Assembly: GCA_025141015.1 (NCBI GenBank)
Contig: CP081098.1
Span: 1-64,000, forward strand
DNA: 64,000 nt
Direction of reading: 5' to 3'
Origin: Rhodobacteraceae bacterium M382
Lineage (GTDB): Bacteria; Pseudomonadota; Alphaproteobacteria; Rhodobacterales; Rhodobacteraceae
The position numbers and the translations under genes are program-made. How positions within the stretch are numbered: position 1 is the first letter of the stretch; each line of letters starts with the position of its first letter. The notes beneath the pieces are model-generated. The model was not told where the DNA came from. It was given only the letters and a program-made list of their open reading frames with translations, and searched no databases. Shown in pieces: positions 1-11,813 of the stretch.

Positions 1-1392
1 ATGACACAAGAGAAATGGGGACAACTCCGTCAAAAACTGCTCAAGACGGTTGGCCGGAATAATTATAAAACATGGATCGAACCGCTGCAGTTCGATCAAA
101 TGTCCGAGGGGGTTGTTACCTTTCAAGTGCCCACAAACTTTATGGGCAACTATGTCAGTCAGAACTTTGCTGATCTGATACTATATGAGTTGAACAATTC
201 GGGGGAAACGGTTCAGCGTGTGGCCTTCAAGGTCGCTGCCAATACGGCCACCCGCCCGATGCGGGCATCCGAGACCCCCGCCGAACCCGAAGTCGAACAG
301 GCCATGGCGCCAAAGTCGCAGTCGGCTTATTCGAACACCGGGCTGGATGAACTTCAGGCTGCGCCACTGGATGCGCGGTTCACTTTTGACAGCTTTGTCG
401 TCGGAAAACCCAACGAATTGGCCCATGCAGCGGCGCGTCGTGTTTCTGAAGGCGGCCCCGTGACATTCAATCCGTTGGTTCTGTACGGCGGTGTCGGCCT
501 GGGTAAAACCCACCTGATGCACGCAATCGCCTGGGAACTGAAAGCCCGTAAACCCGAGCTGAATGTCCTGTATCTGTCGGCCGAGCAATTCATGTACCGG
601 TTCGTGCAGGCTCTGCGCGAACGCAAGATGATGGATTTCAAACATCTGTTCCGCTCTGTTGATGTCCTGATGGTTGACGACGTGCAATTCATCGCAGGCA
701 AGGACAGCACCCAGGAAGAGTTTTTCCACACCTTCAACGCGCTGGTGGATCAGAACAAGCAGATCATCATTTCTGCCGATCGCGCACCGGGCGAGATCAA
801 GGATCTGGAAGACCGTGTGAAGTCGCGGTTGCAGTGCGGGCTGGTCGTTGATCTGCACCCCACCGATTATGAATTGCGTCTGGGGATCCTGCAGACCAAG
901 GTTCAGCAATATCGCACGACCTACCCGGATTTACAGTTGGCAGATGGGGTTCTCGAGTTTCTGGCACATCGGATCTCTACCAATGTGCGCGTGCTCGAAG
1001 GTGCGTTGACCCGGCTGTTTGCCTTTGCGTCTCTGGTCGGACGCGAGATCGACATGGATCTGACCCAGGATTGTCTGGCCGATGTGCTGCGCGCCTCGGA
1101 ACGCAAAATCACGGTCGAGGAAATCCAGCGAAAAGTGTCGGATTACTACAATATCCGCCTGTCTGACATCATCGGCCCAAAGCGTCTGCGCTCCTATGCC
1201 CGTCCACGCCAGGTGGCAATGTATCTGTGCAAGCAACTGACCAGCCGGTCCTTGCCTGAAATCGGCCGCCGGTTCGGCGGACGGGACCACACCACAGTGA
1301 TGCATGGCGTCAAGCGGATCGAAGAATTGAAGCTGACCGATGGGCAGATCGCCGAAGATGTGGAAATGCTGCGGCGCGCGCTGGAAGCGTGA
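1..1392 (+). CDS. dnaA: Chromosomal replication initiator DnaA
   Basis: DnaA binds DnaA boxes at oriC and melts the origin in its ATP form. The protein has 463 residues, normal for the family. An N-terminal helicase-loading domain (about 1-85) and a variable linker (about 85-125) precede the AAA+ domain. Walker A is GGVGLGKT at 163-170 with K169, and Walker B ends in D226-D227. The C-terminal DNA-binding helix carries the DnaA signature around 421-440 (GRRFGGRDHTTVMHGV). The ATG is base 1 of the window, so the promoter and any upstream origin are not visible. A strong terminator follows at 1450-1480, which suggests dnaA is transcribed separately from dnaN. The identification is secure. Confidence 0.99.
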   Translation: MTQEKWGQLRQKLLKTVGRNNYKTWIEPLQFDQMSEGVVTFQVPTNFMGNYVSQNFADLILYELNNSGETVQRVAFKVAANTATRPMRASETPAEPEVEQAMAPKSQSAYSNTGLDELQAAPLDARFTFDSFVVGKPNELAHAAARRVSEGGPVTFNPLVLYGGVGLGKTHLMHAIAWELKARKPELNVLYLSAEQFMYRFVQALRERKMMDFKHLFRSVDVLMVDDVQFIAGKDSTQEEFFHTFNALVDQNKQIIISADRAPGEIKDLEDRVKSRLQCGLVVDLHPTDYELRLGILQTKVQQYRTTYPDLQLADGVLEFLAHRISTNVRVLEGALTRLFAFASLVGREIDMDLTQDCLADVLRASERKITVEEIQRKVSDYYNIRLSDIIGPKRLRSYARPRQVAMYLCKQLTSRSLPEIGRRFGGRDHTTVMHGVKRIEELKLTDGQIAEDVEMLRRALEA

Positions 1393-1408
1393 GGGTTGAG
1401 ATCTGGGC

Positions 1409-1428
1409 GGTGCGTGCAAGCACGCACC
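1409..1428. repeat. Short palindromic unit downstream of dnaA
   Basis: A perfect inverted repeat, GGTGCGTG-CAAG-CACGCACC, with an 8-bp stem and 4-base loop, lies 16 bases after the dnaA stop. An almost identical hairpin follows serC (57219-57240), and a related GGTGTGCG...CGCACACC unit follows gyrB (7072-7097). All three sit just after a gene end, so they look like copies of one dispersed intergenic palindrome. No T-run follows, so it does not look like an intrinsic terminator on its own. Confidence 0.6.
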
Positions 1429-1449
1429 CTACAATACGTTGAACACATT

Positions 1450-1480
1450 GGCCCCGAACATCAGTGTTCGGGGCCTTTTC
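1450..1480 (+). terminator. Rho-independent terminator after dnaA
   Basis: An 11-bp perfect stem (GGCCCCGAACA / TGTTCGGGGCC) with a TCAG loop is followed by TTTTC. It has the classic layout for an intrinsic terminator and separates dnaA from dnaN. Confidence 0.85.
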
Positions 1481-1595
1481 GTGGTCAGATGGGCAACGAA
1501 TCCCGGTGTTCTGAACCATTCCTGGGATCCGCCTCTTGACGCCCCCGAAAAACCTGCCGAGAAATCCAAGAAAAAACCTTGTGCCGAAGGGGTAA

Positions 1596-1607
1596 CACGT
1601 TAACGTG
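1596..1607. promoter_or_regulatory. 12-bp perfect palindrome in the dnaN leader
   Basis: CACGTTAACGTG is a perfect palindrome ending 34 bases before the dnaN ATG. It could be a protein-binding site or chance; no known motif was recognised. Confidence 0.3.
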
Positions 1608-1641
1608 CTTCTCCCGGCCATGCGGAGAGGAAATTAGGGAC

Positions 1642-2760
1642 ATGAAGATCAGCATCGAACGCGGCACCCTGTTGAAAGCCGTATCGCAGGCCCAGTCGGT
1701 CGTTGAACGCCGCAATACAATTCCGATTCTGGCCAATGTTCTCATCGAAGCCGAAGGTGACCAGGTTCAGTTCCGCGCCACCGATCTGGACATCGAGGTG
1801 GTCGACAAGGCCCCTGCCCAGGTCGAGCGCGCCGGTGCCACGACCGTGGCAGCGACCACGCTGCACGAAATTGTCCGCAAGCTGCCGGATGGTGCGTTGG
1901 TGACCCTGATCGCAGACAATGCCGCCGGGCGTCTGACGGTGGAGGCCGGGCGGTCGAACTTTTCGCTGGCCACCCTGCCGCGCGAAGATTTCCCCGTCAT
2001 GGCGACTTCTGAATACCAGTCCAATTTCTCCGCCAATGCGGCGGTGTTGCGTCGGCTGTTCGACAAATCAAAATTTGCCATTTCGACCGAAGAAACCCGG
2101 TATTACCTGAATGGCGTCTATCTGCATGTGTCGGATGGTGACAACGGCAAGGTTCTGCGCTGTGTGGCCACGGATGGTCACCGGCTGGCGCGCATCGATT
2201 CGGACCTGCCGCCCGAGGCGTCGGATATGCCCGGTGTCATCGTGCCCCGCAAAACCGTGGGCGAGCTGCGCAAGCTGCTGGATGACGACGAGATGGACAT
2301 CGCCGTTTCTGTTTCGGAAACCAAGATCCGGTTTGCCACGCCTGACATCATTCTGACCTCCAAGGTCATCGACGGCACCTTTCCCGATTACACGCGTGTC
2401 ATTCCCACCGGCAACACACGCCGCCTGGAGGTCGATGCAGCCGAGTTCGCTCAGGCCGTTGATCGGGTTGCAACCGTGTCGTCAGAACGGTCGCGCGCGG
2501 TCAAGTTGCAGTTGGACGAAGACCGGTTGATCCTGTCGGTCAACGCCCCCGACAGCGGTGCCGCCGAAGAGGAATTGGCTGTGGCTTATGGCGACGAACG
2601 GCTGGAAATCGGGTTCAACGCGAAATACCTGCTGGAGATTGCCAGCCAGGTGGACCGGGAAAACGCGGTGTTCATGTTCAATTCCTCAGGTGATCCGACC
2701 CTGATGCGCGAAGGCAATGACCTGAGCGCCGTCTACGTCGTGATGCCGATGCGTGTCTAA
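1642..2760 (+). CDS. dnaN: DNA polymerase III sliding clamp (beta subunit)
   Basis: The beta clamp encircles DNA and tethers DNA polymerase III and other partners. I chose ATG 1642 because the protein then begins MKISIERGTLL, as expected for the family, and a GAGAGGAAATTAGGGAC leader supplies a ribosome site. The frame is open further upstream to 1579, but that extension does not look like clamp sequence. The result is 372 residues, the standard size, made of three repeated clamp folds. The C-terminus ends in the usual VVMPMRV. recF follows 93 bases later. The identification is secure. Confidence 0.98.
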   Translation: MKISIERGTLLKAVSQAQSVVERRNTIPILANVLIEAEGDQVQFRATDLDIEVVDKAPAQVERAGATTVAATTLHEIVRKLPDGALVTLIADNAAGRLTVEAGRSNFSLATLPREDFPVMATSEYQSNFSANAAVLRRLFDKSKFAISTEETRYYLNGVYLHVSDGDNGKVLRCVATDGHRLARIDSDLPPEASDMPGVIVPRKTVGELRKLLDDDEMDIAVSVSETKIRFATPDIILTSKVIDGTFPDYTRVIPTGNTRRLEVDAAEFAQAVDRVATVSSERSRAVKLQLDEDRLILSVNAPDSGAAEEELAVAYGDERLEIGFNAKYLLEIASQVDRENAVFMFNSSGDPTLMREGNDLSAVYVVMPMRV

Positions 2761-2853
2761 GCGCGCCTTTGGCACGCGGCCTCCCCTCTTGGCGGCGAAG
2801 CCGCCTGCCGGGCAGCGGGACGGGGATATTTTGACCAGAAGAAGGGGGCACGC

Positions 2854-3951
2854 GTGCTGGCCTTGAAGGCATTGAGCCTGTCCCATTTTCGTTCGCACAA
2901 ACGGGCCGAGCTGGAGCTGGACGGGCGACCGGTGGCGCTGCATGGGGTCAACGGCGCGGGCAAAACCAACATTCTGGAAGCGGTATCGCTGTTTTCACCT
3001 GGACGCGGATTGCGGCGGGCCAGTGCTGCGGAAATGGCCCGCAAACCTGAAGCGTTGGGATGGAAGTTGAAAGCGCTGATTTCCAACGCTGAGCAGACAT
3101 TCGAGGTGGAAACCTGGTCCGAAGCAGGATCGCCACGTCAGGTTCGAATCGACGAAAAGGCTTCGAACCAGATTGCATTGGGACGGATTGCGCGGGTTGT
3201 CTGGTTGATCCCGTCAATGGACCGTCTGTGGATCGAAGGCGCAGAAGGGCGACGACGGTTTCTCGACCGGATCGCGCTCAGCTTTGACCCCGAACATGCC
3301 GAAGCCTCGCTGATCTATGAAAAGATGATGCGGGAACGCAATCGGTTGCTGAAGGACCAGATCCGGGATGCCCATTGGTATGCGGTTATCGAAGCCCAGA
3401 TGGCGACCGCGGGTCTGCGCATTCATACAGCCCGGGTGCGCGCATTGGATTTGATACGCCAGGCCCAGGAAAAGGCACAAACCGCCTTTCCCACTGCTGA
3501 TCTGGAACTGGTCCAAAGCGAGGGTGCCATGCCGGGTACCGAAGCGGACCTGCTAGAGGCGTTTGCCGAGAGCCGGTTTCGCGATATTCAGGCCGGGCGC
3601 ACATTGGTCGGACCGCATCGGTCGGATTTGAATGGGGTCTTTGTCGCCAAGGCCGTTCCTGCGCGCGAATGTTCCACAGGCGAGCAAAAGGCGTTGCTGG
3701 TATCGTTGATCCTGGCAAATGCACGGGCCTTGGCCGAACAGACCGGATCCCCGCCCATTGTGCTGCTGGACGAAGTGGCCGCCCATCTGGATGCAGGCCG
3801 CCGGGCGGCGCTGTATGACGAGATCTGTGCCCTGGGGGCCCAGGCCTGGATGACCGGCACCGGACCCGAGCTGTTTGCCGAACTGGACACCCGCGCACAG
3901 GTTCTGGAAGTCACAGATGACAGCGGTCTCTCAAAGGTCAGCCTGACATGA
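2854..3951 (+). CDS. recF: DNA replication and repair protein RecF
   Basis: RecF is an SMC-like ATPase that helps load RecA at single-strand gaps. The protein has 365 residues. Walker A is GVNGAGKTN at about 31-39, the ABC signature region reads STGEQKALL near 273, and Walker B is VLLDEVAAHLD near 308. The start is GTG 2854, after an AGAAGAAGGGGG stretch that can serve as ribosome site. The order dnaN-recF is the classic bacterial one. The last bases overlap the next gene (ATGA), so the two are probably translationally coupled. Confidence 0.97.
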   Translation: MLALKALSLSHFRSHKRAELELDGRPVALHGVNGAGKTNILEAVSLFSPGRGLRRASAAEMARKPEALGWKLKALISNAEQTFEVETWSEAGSPRQVRIDEKASNQIALGRIARVVWLIPSMDRLWIEGAEGRRRFLDRIALSFDPEHAEASLIYEKMMRERNRLLKDQIRDAHWYAVIEAQMATAGLRIHTARVRALDLIRQAQEKAQTAFPTADLELVQSEGAMPGTEADLLEAFAESRFRDIQAGRTLVGPHRSDLNGVFVAKAVPARECSTGEQKALLVSLILANARALAEQTGSPPIVLLDEVAAHLDAGRRAALYDEICALGAQAWMTGTGPELFAELDTRAQVLEVTDDSGLSKVSLT

Positions 3952-4568
3952 CAATCACGGTTTGGGATCTGGTTCTGTACGCAGGGGCATTGTTCATTCT
4001 GTTTCTGACCCCCGGACCCGTTTGGCTGGCCCTGATGGCCAGGTCGGTGTCCGGCGGGTTTACGGCCGCTTGGCCGTTGGCATTCGGCGTGGCGGTCGGA
4101 GACATCCTGTGGCCGCTGATCGCCATTGCCGGCATGTCTTGGGTCGTCTCCGAAATCTCTGGGGTCATGACTGTTCTGAGATGGGTGGCGACGTTGATCT
4201 TTCTGGGGATGGGCATAGGCCTGTTGCGCCATTGCGATGACAGGCTGCAAGAGAACAGGGCCCTGACCCGTCCAGGGGCCTGGGCCGGGTTCCTGGCTGG
4301 TGTTGTCGTCATTCTGGGCAACCCAAAGGCCATCCTGTTCTACATGGGCGTCCTGCCGGGATTTTTCGACCTGCACGGCATCACGCGACCAGACATCATC
4401 GCCATCGTGGTTCTATCCTTTTTTGTGCCACTGGTGGGTAATCTGTGCTTTGCCGGTTTCATCCATCGGTTGCGCCATATCATCACGTCGCGAACATCGA
4501 TGCGCAGGGTCAATCAGATCGCCGGTTGCCTGCTGATCTGTGTGGGGGCGATCATTCCCTTTACCTGA
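3948..4568 (+). CDS. LysE/RhtB-family amino-acid exporter
   Basis: This is a 206-residue inner-membrane protein with about six hydrophobic segments and the family's early LFLTPGPVWL motif (around residues 17-26). A second family-like stretch, GNPKAILFYMGVLPGFF, lies mid-protein. LysE/RhtB proteins export amino acids such as homoserine, threonine or lysine; the substrate here cannot be read. The ATG overlaps the recF stop by four bases, so it sits in the recF transcript. It interrupts the usual recF-gyrB neighbourhood. Confidence 0.88.
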   Translation: MTITVWDLVLYAGALFILFLTPGPVWLALMARSVSGGFTAAWPLAFGVAVGDILWPLIAIAGMSWVVSEISGVMTVLRWVATLIFLGMGIGLLRHCDDRLQENRALTRPGAWAGFLAGVVVILGNPKAILFYMGVLPGFFDLHGITRPDIIAIVVLSFFVPLVGNLCFAGFIHRLRHIITSRTSMRRVNQIAGCLLICVGAIIPFT

Positions 4569-4584
4569 GGAAAAAGCCCGGTGA

Positions 4585-7062
<2,478 letters not shown>

Positions 7063-7434
7063 GCTTTTGTAGGTGTGCGCATAGCACTTCGCACACCCCA
7101 TAATTTTGCGTAGTTCGCCCATAGTTTTTCGCGATGACAATAAACATCGTCGCTATTCGAACTGAATATACGAACCGCAACCTTGGAAACACGTTGCAGC
7201 GTTCTCATTCAGCATGTGGTGATTACTGGCAAGAACGGTTTCCTTGAAGTGCGAAATAGCTTTTGACGTCCAGATGTAGGAATTTCTTCTCCATCTTGTT
7301 TCAACCTCAAGGCGGCAAAGGCAATCGGTCACTTTGGGCGGACAGCGGACATTGGCTGCGTGCTTCACCAAGGTCAGCTCAGCCAGGAAATGGCAAAATG
7401 CGGGCCTTTGATCCACCACTATTGCGATGATTTC
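7063..7434. other. Non-coding stretch after gyrB
   Basis: It begins with the hairpin at 7072-7097 and otherwise holds no open frame with a ribosome site and protein-like composition. An 88-codon minus-strand frame at 7153-7419 is unlike any family I know and lacks a plausible start region. It may be degenerate intergenic repeat sequence. Confidence 0.5.
7072..7097. repeat. Palindromic unit downstream of gyrB
   Basis: Stem GGTGTGCG / CGCACACC with a 10-base loop, 9 bases after the gyrB stop. It is related in sequence and position to the units after dnaA (1409-1428) and serC (57219-57240). Confidence 0.5.
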
Positions 7435-8748
7435 TTAGTCAATTGACCAACCAACTCGGCCGATGGCGTCCAGAACAGCGGTGGCGTGTAGGGGATCACG
7501 ATAAAAGCGCGGAAAAACTAAATCGGGGCGAAATTCGGGATAGGTTTCTCTAAGTTCCGCAACTGTTTTTTTGGCTTCCTCCAAACGCCCAAGTCCTTCG
7601 TATGAGGCCGCCATAAACACCAGCGTCGGCGGACTAACCGGCGCGCCTTCTTGGATAGCTGTCTCGAACGCGTCGATGGCATCTTCGAATTGGCTCAGAT
7701 GGAAGGAAGCAACACCCCGAATGTTGTGGCGCACCAACCGCTGCCCGTCGCCGTGTCTCTTGCGGTTGGGGTCGGATGCTGCCGAGGCTTCGTCAAAGTG
7801 GCCGGTCATAAACATAACCATCCCGTAGGTATCCAAAACGCTGCTGTCTTTCGGATCCATTTCTTCGGCAAGTTGCGCCGCCTTGATGGCAGTGTCGAAA
7901 TCCCTTCCAGCGAGATGTGCCCAAGCTCTGGCAGCGTGCGCCCATGCCTCTTGCGGCGCCAGCTCAAGCGCGCGTTGCGACATCTCGGTAGCGCGGGTCA
8001 GGAGTGTTTGTTGGCGTGGGCCTTCCGCGGAGAGAAGAGCAAGTGTGCCAATACTGTGCGCCGCACTGGCGTACCCTCCGAAGTATTCGGGATCCAACGC
8101 GATGGCTTCTTCAAATAGGGACAACGCAAGAATTTGGCGCTTCGGATCCGTAATCGGGAACAACAAATTGCGCCCTTGCACATCGAGATTTGCGGCCTGC
8201 AAGGTGGATAGAGATTTTTCCCGCAATGCCTTCCTTTCGGTTCCGGCAACTGTGTCGCTAACAGCCGAAGGCGAAAGTGTTGAACGTGCCATCCACATTG
8301 TCAAAACGCCTCCCCCCATCAAAGCAACGATCAATGCCACGACAATCGCACCAACGTAACTCTGTCTGGGCGTCAGCTTAAAGATGTCGGGCTCATCCTC
8401 CATCGTCTCAAGCATTTCAAACCGCGGCGCATATCCTCCGGAATCAATGTGAATCCGCACTGCGTCGCTTGCGCCTTCGTCAGTATAGTAGTCGCTGAGC
8501 TTTCTTCTGACGCGGCGTGCCTCGACGCGCACAACATTGTCGCTATCGACTTCGGAAGGATCTCGGCCAAAGACGTCGGCCGCAATTGTCTTGCCTTTGA
8601 TGCTCTTTGCCTGGCCCGCCAGACTTTGTTCCACCACATAGGTCAGAAACTCTTTTGAGCGGTCAGAATTGCGTAAGGCTTCACTGCCCAGAACGCGCGA
8701 CAAGGCAAATCGGATCTCAGAGTCGGTGGGGTTAGGCAAAAAACTCAT
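7435..8748 (-). CDS. Membrane TPR protein with putative DNA-binding N-terminus
   Basis: I chose ATG 8748 (MSFLPNPTDSEIRFALSRVL), giving 437 residues; the frame extends upstream to 8817 without good support. Residues about 8-115 form an N-terminal domain with FLTYVVEQSLAG, IAADVFGRDPSEVD and VVRVEARRVRRKLSDYY. Domains of this type head many TPR proteins and adenylate-cyclase-like regulators and are thought to be winged-helix-like. One membrane helix is at about 131-154, followed by several TPR repeats. The design resembles one-component membrane regulators. It is divergent from the small gene and arylsulfatase starting at 8877, so it may regulate them; this is inference. Confidence 0.7.
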   Translation of the reverse strand: MSFLPNPTDSEIRFALSRVLGSEALRNSDRSKEFLTYVVEQSLAGQAKSIKGKTIAADVFGRDPSEVDSDNVVRVEARRVRRKLSDYYTDEGASDAVRIHIDSGGYAPRFEMLETMEDEPDIFKLTPRQSYVGAIVVALIVALMGGGVLTMWMARSTLSPSAVSDTVAGTERKALREKSLSTLQAANLDVQGRNLLFPITDPKRQILALSLFEEAIALDPEYFGGYASAAHSIGTLALLSAEGPRQQTLLTRATEMSQRALELAPQEAWAHAARAWAHLAGRDFDTAIKAAQLAEEMDPKDSSVLDTYGMVMFMTGHFDEASAASDPNRKRHGDGQRLVRHNIRGVASFHLSQFEDAIDAFETAIQEGAPVSPPTLVFMAASYEGLGRLEEAKKTVAELRETYPEFRPDLVFPRFYRDPLHATAVLDAIGRVGWSID

Positions 8749-8876
8749 TCCTAAGATAGACCAGATACTTGGTCGCTTTTCTATCTTGTTTTCGGCCCGA
8801 GTCTCACAGTGAGACACTTATGTGTCGCCGCGGACTTCGCTTGATTGAAAACAGCAATTGCGGGGAGAGCAAGGGC

Positions 8877-9131
8877 ATGGACACGCCAAAGCCACTTGAG
8901 GAAATTTTCTCTGACGTCAGCGCTGAATTTGCGGAACTTTTGGCAGCCTGTGCCCGATTTCGGGAAATTCATGAAGATTACAGGCTGCTGTTGAAGGACT
9001 TCGGGCGGCTCAGCGCGGCACCGGAGCACCTAGACGGAACAGCTCTTTGCGACATCGGAGCTGCCCTCTCCGGCTTGGAAGATGACGCGCGAGAGGAGCT
9101 GAGAGCCTTTCAACACCAAGGTTCCGAGTGA
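8877..9131 (+). CDS. Small helical protein of unknown function
   Basis: This 84-residue protein starts at ATG 8877 after a GGGGAGAGC ribosome site. It is acidic and predicted mostly helical (stretches such as FSDVSAEFAELLAACARF and FREIHEDYRLLLKDFG), with no membrane segment or signal. I recognise no family. It lies 46 bp before the arylsulfatase on the same strand and downstream of the divergent TPR regulator, so it may be co-transcribed with the sulfatase. Confidence 0.6.
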   Translation: MDTPKPLEEIFSDVSAEFAELLAACARFREIHEDYRLLLKDFGRLSAAPEHLDGTALCDIGAALSGLEDDAREELRAFQHQGSE

Positions 9132-9177
9132 CACTCCGTCGCTTTGTCAAAACCTACCAAAACAAGAGGGACACCCA

Positions 9178-10857
9178 ATGGATATTGCCAAGTATCGATC
9201 ACGAATGCGAAAGGGGCTGGTGGCGACCGTCCTTTCCGGATCAGGCGCGTTCGGCGCAGCCCACGCGGAAACCAGCATCGTCCATGACGCGGAATACTAC
9301 ATCCTGGAGGCCCAGCATGGTGAGGTTTGGTCGCAGCACGATAAGACCATCGACGCAAAACTCGCCGAGTTCAAAGAGCGCAACGGCGGCAAGCCTCCCA
9401 ACATCCTCTATGTGCTGGTGGACGATCTGTCTTTTGGCGAGATGGGCATTCCTGAAATGAACTATGTGCGCGGTTCCCAAACCCCGCGCATCAACGCATT
9501 TGCCGACGAGGGACTTTCCCTCATGAGGATGTACACCGAACCGTCCTGCACCCCGTCCCGCGCGGCGGTTATGACCGGACGCCATCCGGTGCGTAATGGC
9601 TTGGGCGAAGTTAAGGCCACCGTTGCCGGCGAGGCGTTGGCGGCAGAGGAAGTCACAATCGCAGAAGTTCTGTCTGACAGCGGATACAACACTGTGCACA
9701 TTGGCAAATGGCACCTTGGCGATATCGCCGAAGGCTACCCCCACAATCAGGGCTTTGACTATGCGTCCTTTCCCATCCACCAGCAGGTGCTTCTGGGCTT
9801 TATGACGCCTGAATCAGATCACTCGCAGGTCATGCAAGGATGGCTGCCTGGATCAAGCAATGATCCGTATGCGCTGGACGGCACCTTCAAGCCCGATGGC
9901 CTTGTCTACTCGCTGGAAGCGCGCCATGGCGAGCTGGCACGAGAGGTTGATTTCACGGCAGGCGAGCGTTGGACGCAGGCGCACTACGATGCCATGCACG
10001 AGAAATATCAGCGCGAAACCATTGAACAACTGCAAGACCTCGCAGCCAAGGATGAGCCCTTCTTCCTGCAATACTGGCCGTTGATTCCGTTGGAGTTTGA
10101 CCGCACGCGGTTCGATACTTTTGAGACCGCGAACGGCGGCACAGGTGTGGAGAGTCTGAAACAACTGGATACATGGTTTGGCGACATCGTGGACGAAGTA
10201 GATCGGCTTGGCATTGCCGAGAACACCCTGGTCGTGCTGATGGCCGACAATGGTCGGTTCAAGCAGTTTGATTCAACACTGGGCTTCAGTGGCACAATCT
10301 ATCGCGGCGGCAAAGTCGACACCTCCGAAGGTGCGCTGCGTGTGAACGCTTTTGCCCGTTGGCCCGGCATGATTGCTGAGGACAGCTTGGCAGGTGACAT
10401 GATCCATATCTCGGATTTGTTTACAACCTTTGCACGGCTTGGAGGTGGCATGGACCATATCCCAACAGATCGCGTGATAGACGGTCTCGATCAATCCGCC
10501 TTGCTATTGGAAGGCGACGGTCATGGGCGTCGCGATTATGTATTTGTCTACAGCACAGACACGTTGCGCGCCGTCGTGAAGCAAAAGTTCAAGCTGGAGT
10601 TGCCCCCGCCCGGTGCGCCCGGAGTGTCCGCGGCTGTCTATGATGTCTATCGAGATCCGCGCGAAGCGAACCCGATGCTGCCAATCGCCCTTTGGGCTTC
10701 TGCCAGCTATCAGGACATCATTGAGCGGCACGTGAAGACAATTCAGAAATACCCCCACGCCGAAGTCGGCCGCGATCGCCCCTATAGCGGCATCGAAAAC
10801 CTGCGTCCGGAAAGCGCAGAAATGGTTGATAACTTCATGAGTTGGCAGACCGACTAA
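9178..10857 (+). CDS. Secreted arylsulfatase (formylglycine sulfatase)
   Basis: This is a type I sulfatase of 559 residues that would hydrolyse sulfate esters. A signal peptide ends near AAHA/E at about residues 27-31, placing it in the periplasm or outside. The start of the catalytic domain is NILYVLVDDLSFGEMG, with the metal-binding Asp pair. The sulfatase signature is SCTPSR with C124 and R128 (C-x-P-x-R); this Cys must be converted to formylglycine by a modifying enzyme not seen in this window. IGKWHLG, also typical, lies near 180. DNGRFK replaces the more usual DNG-(G/A) region. The sulfated substrate is unknown; algal polysaccharides are a common target in marine bacteria. A terminator follows directly. 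Confidence 0.9.
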   Translation: MDIAKYRSRMRKGLVATVLSGSGAFGAAHAETSIVHDAEYYILEAQHGEVWSQHDKTIDAKLAEFKERNGGKPPNILYVLVDDLSFGEMGIPEMNYVRGSQTPRINAFADEGLSLMRMYTEPSCTPSRAAVMTGRHPVRNGLGEVKATVAGEALAAEEVTIAEVLSDSGYNTVHIGKWHLGDIAEGYPHNQGFDYASFPIHQQVLLGFMTPESDHSQVMQGWLPGSSNDPYALDGTFKPDGLVYSLEARHGELAREVDFTAGERWTQAHYDAMHEKYQRETIEQLQDLAAKDEPFFLQYWPLIPLEFDRTRFDTFETANGGTGVESLKQLDTWFGDIVDEVDRLGIAENTLVVLMADNGRFKQFDSTLGFSGTIYRGGKVDTSEGALRVNAFARWPGMIAEDSLAGDMIHISDLFTTFARLGGGMDHIPTDRVIDGLDQSALLLEGDGHGRRDYVFVYSTDTLRAVVKQKFKLELPPPGAPGVSAAVYDVYRDPREANPMLPIALWASASYQDIIERHVKTIQKYPHAEVGRDRPYSGIENLRPESAEMVDNFMSWQTD

Positions 10858-10877
10858 AAGGCCTAAAGCAACGAACC

Positions 10878-10910
10878 TCCGGCCAGCGGTTTTCGCTGGC
10901 CGGATTTGTC
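10878..10910 (+). terminator. Rho-independent terminator after arylsulfatase
   Basis: An 11-bp stem (TCCGGCCAGCG / CGCTGGCCGGA) with a TTTT loop is followed by TTTGTC. It lies 20 bases after the arylsulfatase stop. Confidence 0.75.
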
Positions 10911-11813
10911 TATTTGGGGCACCCAAACAGAGCAATATCTTGGTCGATCGTTTCAAAGCGGACGTTCACGGTCTCTTCTTGGAAGGACCGGTTTGGGCCG
11001 TTCGCGCTAGCTGGCCTGGTCCCGGCGCTCCGAGTTTGCAAAGTCCACTACCTGCGCATGGCTGCTGTTGCTTGAGAAAGCAGCGACTGGCAGCGGCCCA
11101 CCCTATATCGACAAATGCTGAACCCGTATTCCTCCCGCTGGGGGCGGTGAAGGCGAGACGTAAAAACCGCGGGCCAAACTCAACTAGATCTTGCACCCTG
11201 GGGCATCAAATGCACTTAATGCTAGAGAATCTATGCCTCAAAGTTGATCTCGCCAATGTCTCTCCCCCTATGAGGAGGCTAATTCAGGAAGTAATGCAAA
11301 CTTATGGGCAACTCGTGCAAATTCATGCGCAAACGCCGCGCAAAGTTATGGGCTAGAACCTTAGATTTTTCCCTTTAGTTTCAATGATGGGGGTGCAGCG
11401 TTATGCGCACACCTACAGCTTTTGTAGGTTTCCAGGTACTGCGAACTGACTGACCCCTCTATTCCTGGTTTTCGTTCTTAGCGATCCTCTGCTTGGCATA
11501 GCACTTCGCCGGGTGGCGTCTCCGTATGTGTTCTCAGCGGGTTGGCTGACAAACTGCTAGCCGGCCCCACCTCAAATAGGTTTGGCATACCCAAATAGCG
11601 TCGAGCAGGTTTTTTGTGTTCCGATGACTTGCGGCAGGCCGCGTTCACATTGGAAGGACGGAGGGGTTTGGCTCAACGCTAGATACGAGCCAGACTGAAA
11701 GGCAAACGGAGACTGTTACAAAGACACAAAATGCCCAGAAAAGCAGCTTGGCAATTGTGGGGTTGAGGGGAAGCAGTCTTTCCTTCAGCGGTGGTCTCTG
11801 TTCCATTCCTGTT
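10911..11813. other. 900-bp intergenic stretch without a supported gene
   Basis: Open frames here, such as 10940-11356, lack ribosome sites, change composition along their length and match no family. A small hairpin (ACCTACA-GCTTT-TGTAGGT) sits near 11411. The stretch looks like decayed intergenic sequence, possibly containing remnants of older genes; nothing specific can be named. Confidence 0.5.

Noticed and set aside
181-909. A 242-codon minus-strand frame inside dnaA
   Set aside because: It is a shadow of dnaA.
10940-11356. A 138-codon plus-strand frame
   Set aside because: No ribosome site, mixed composition and no family; treated as non-coding.
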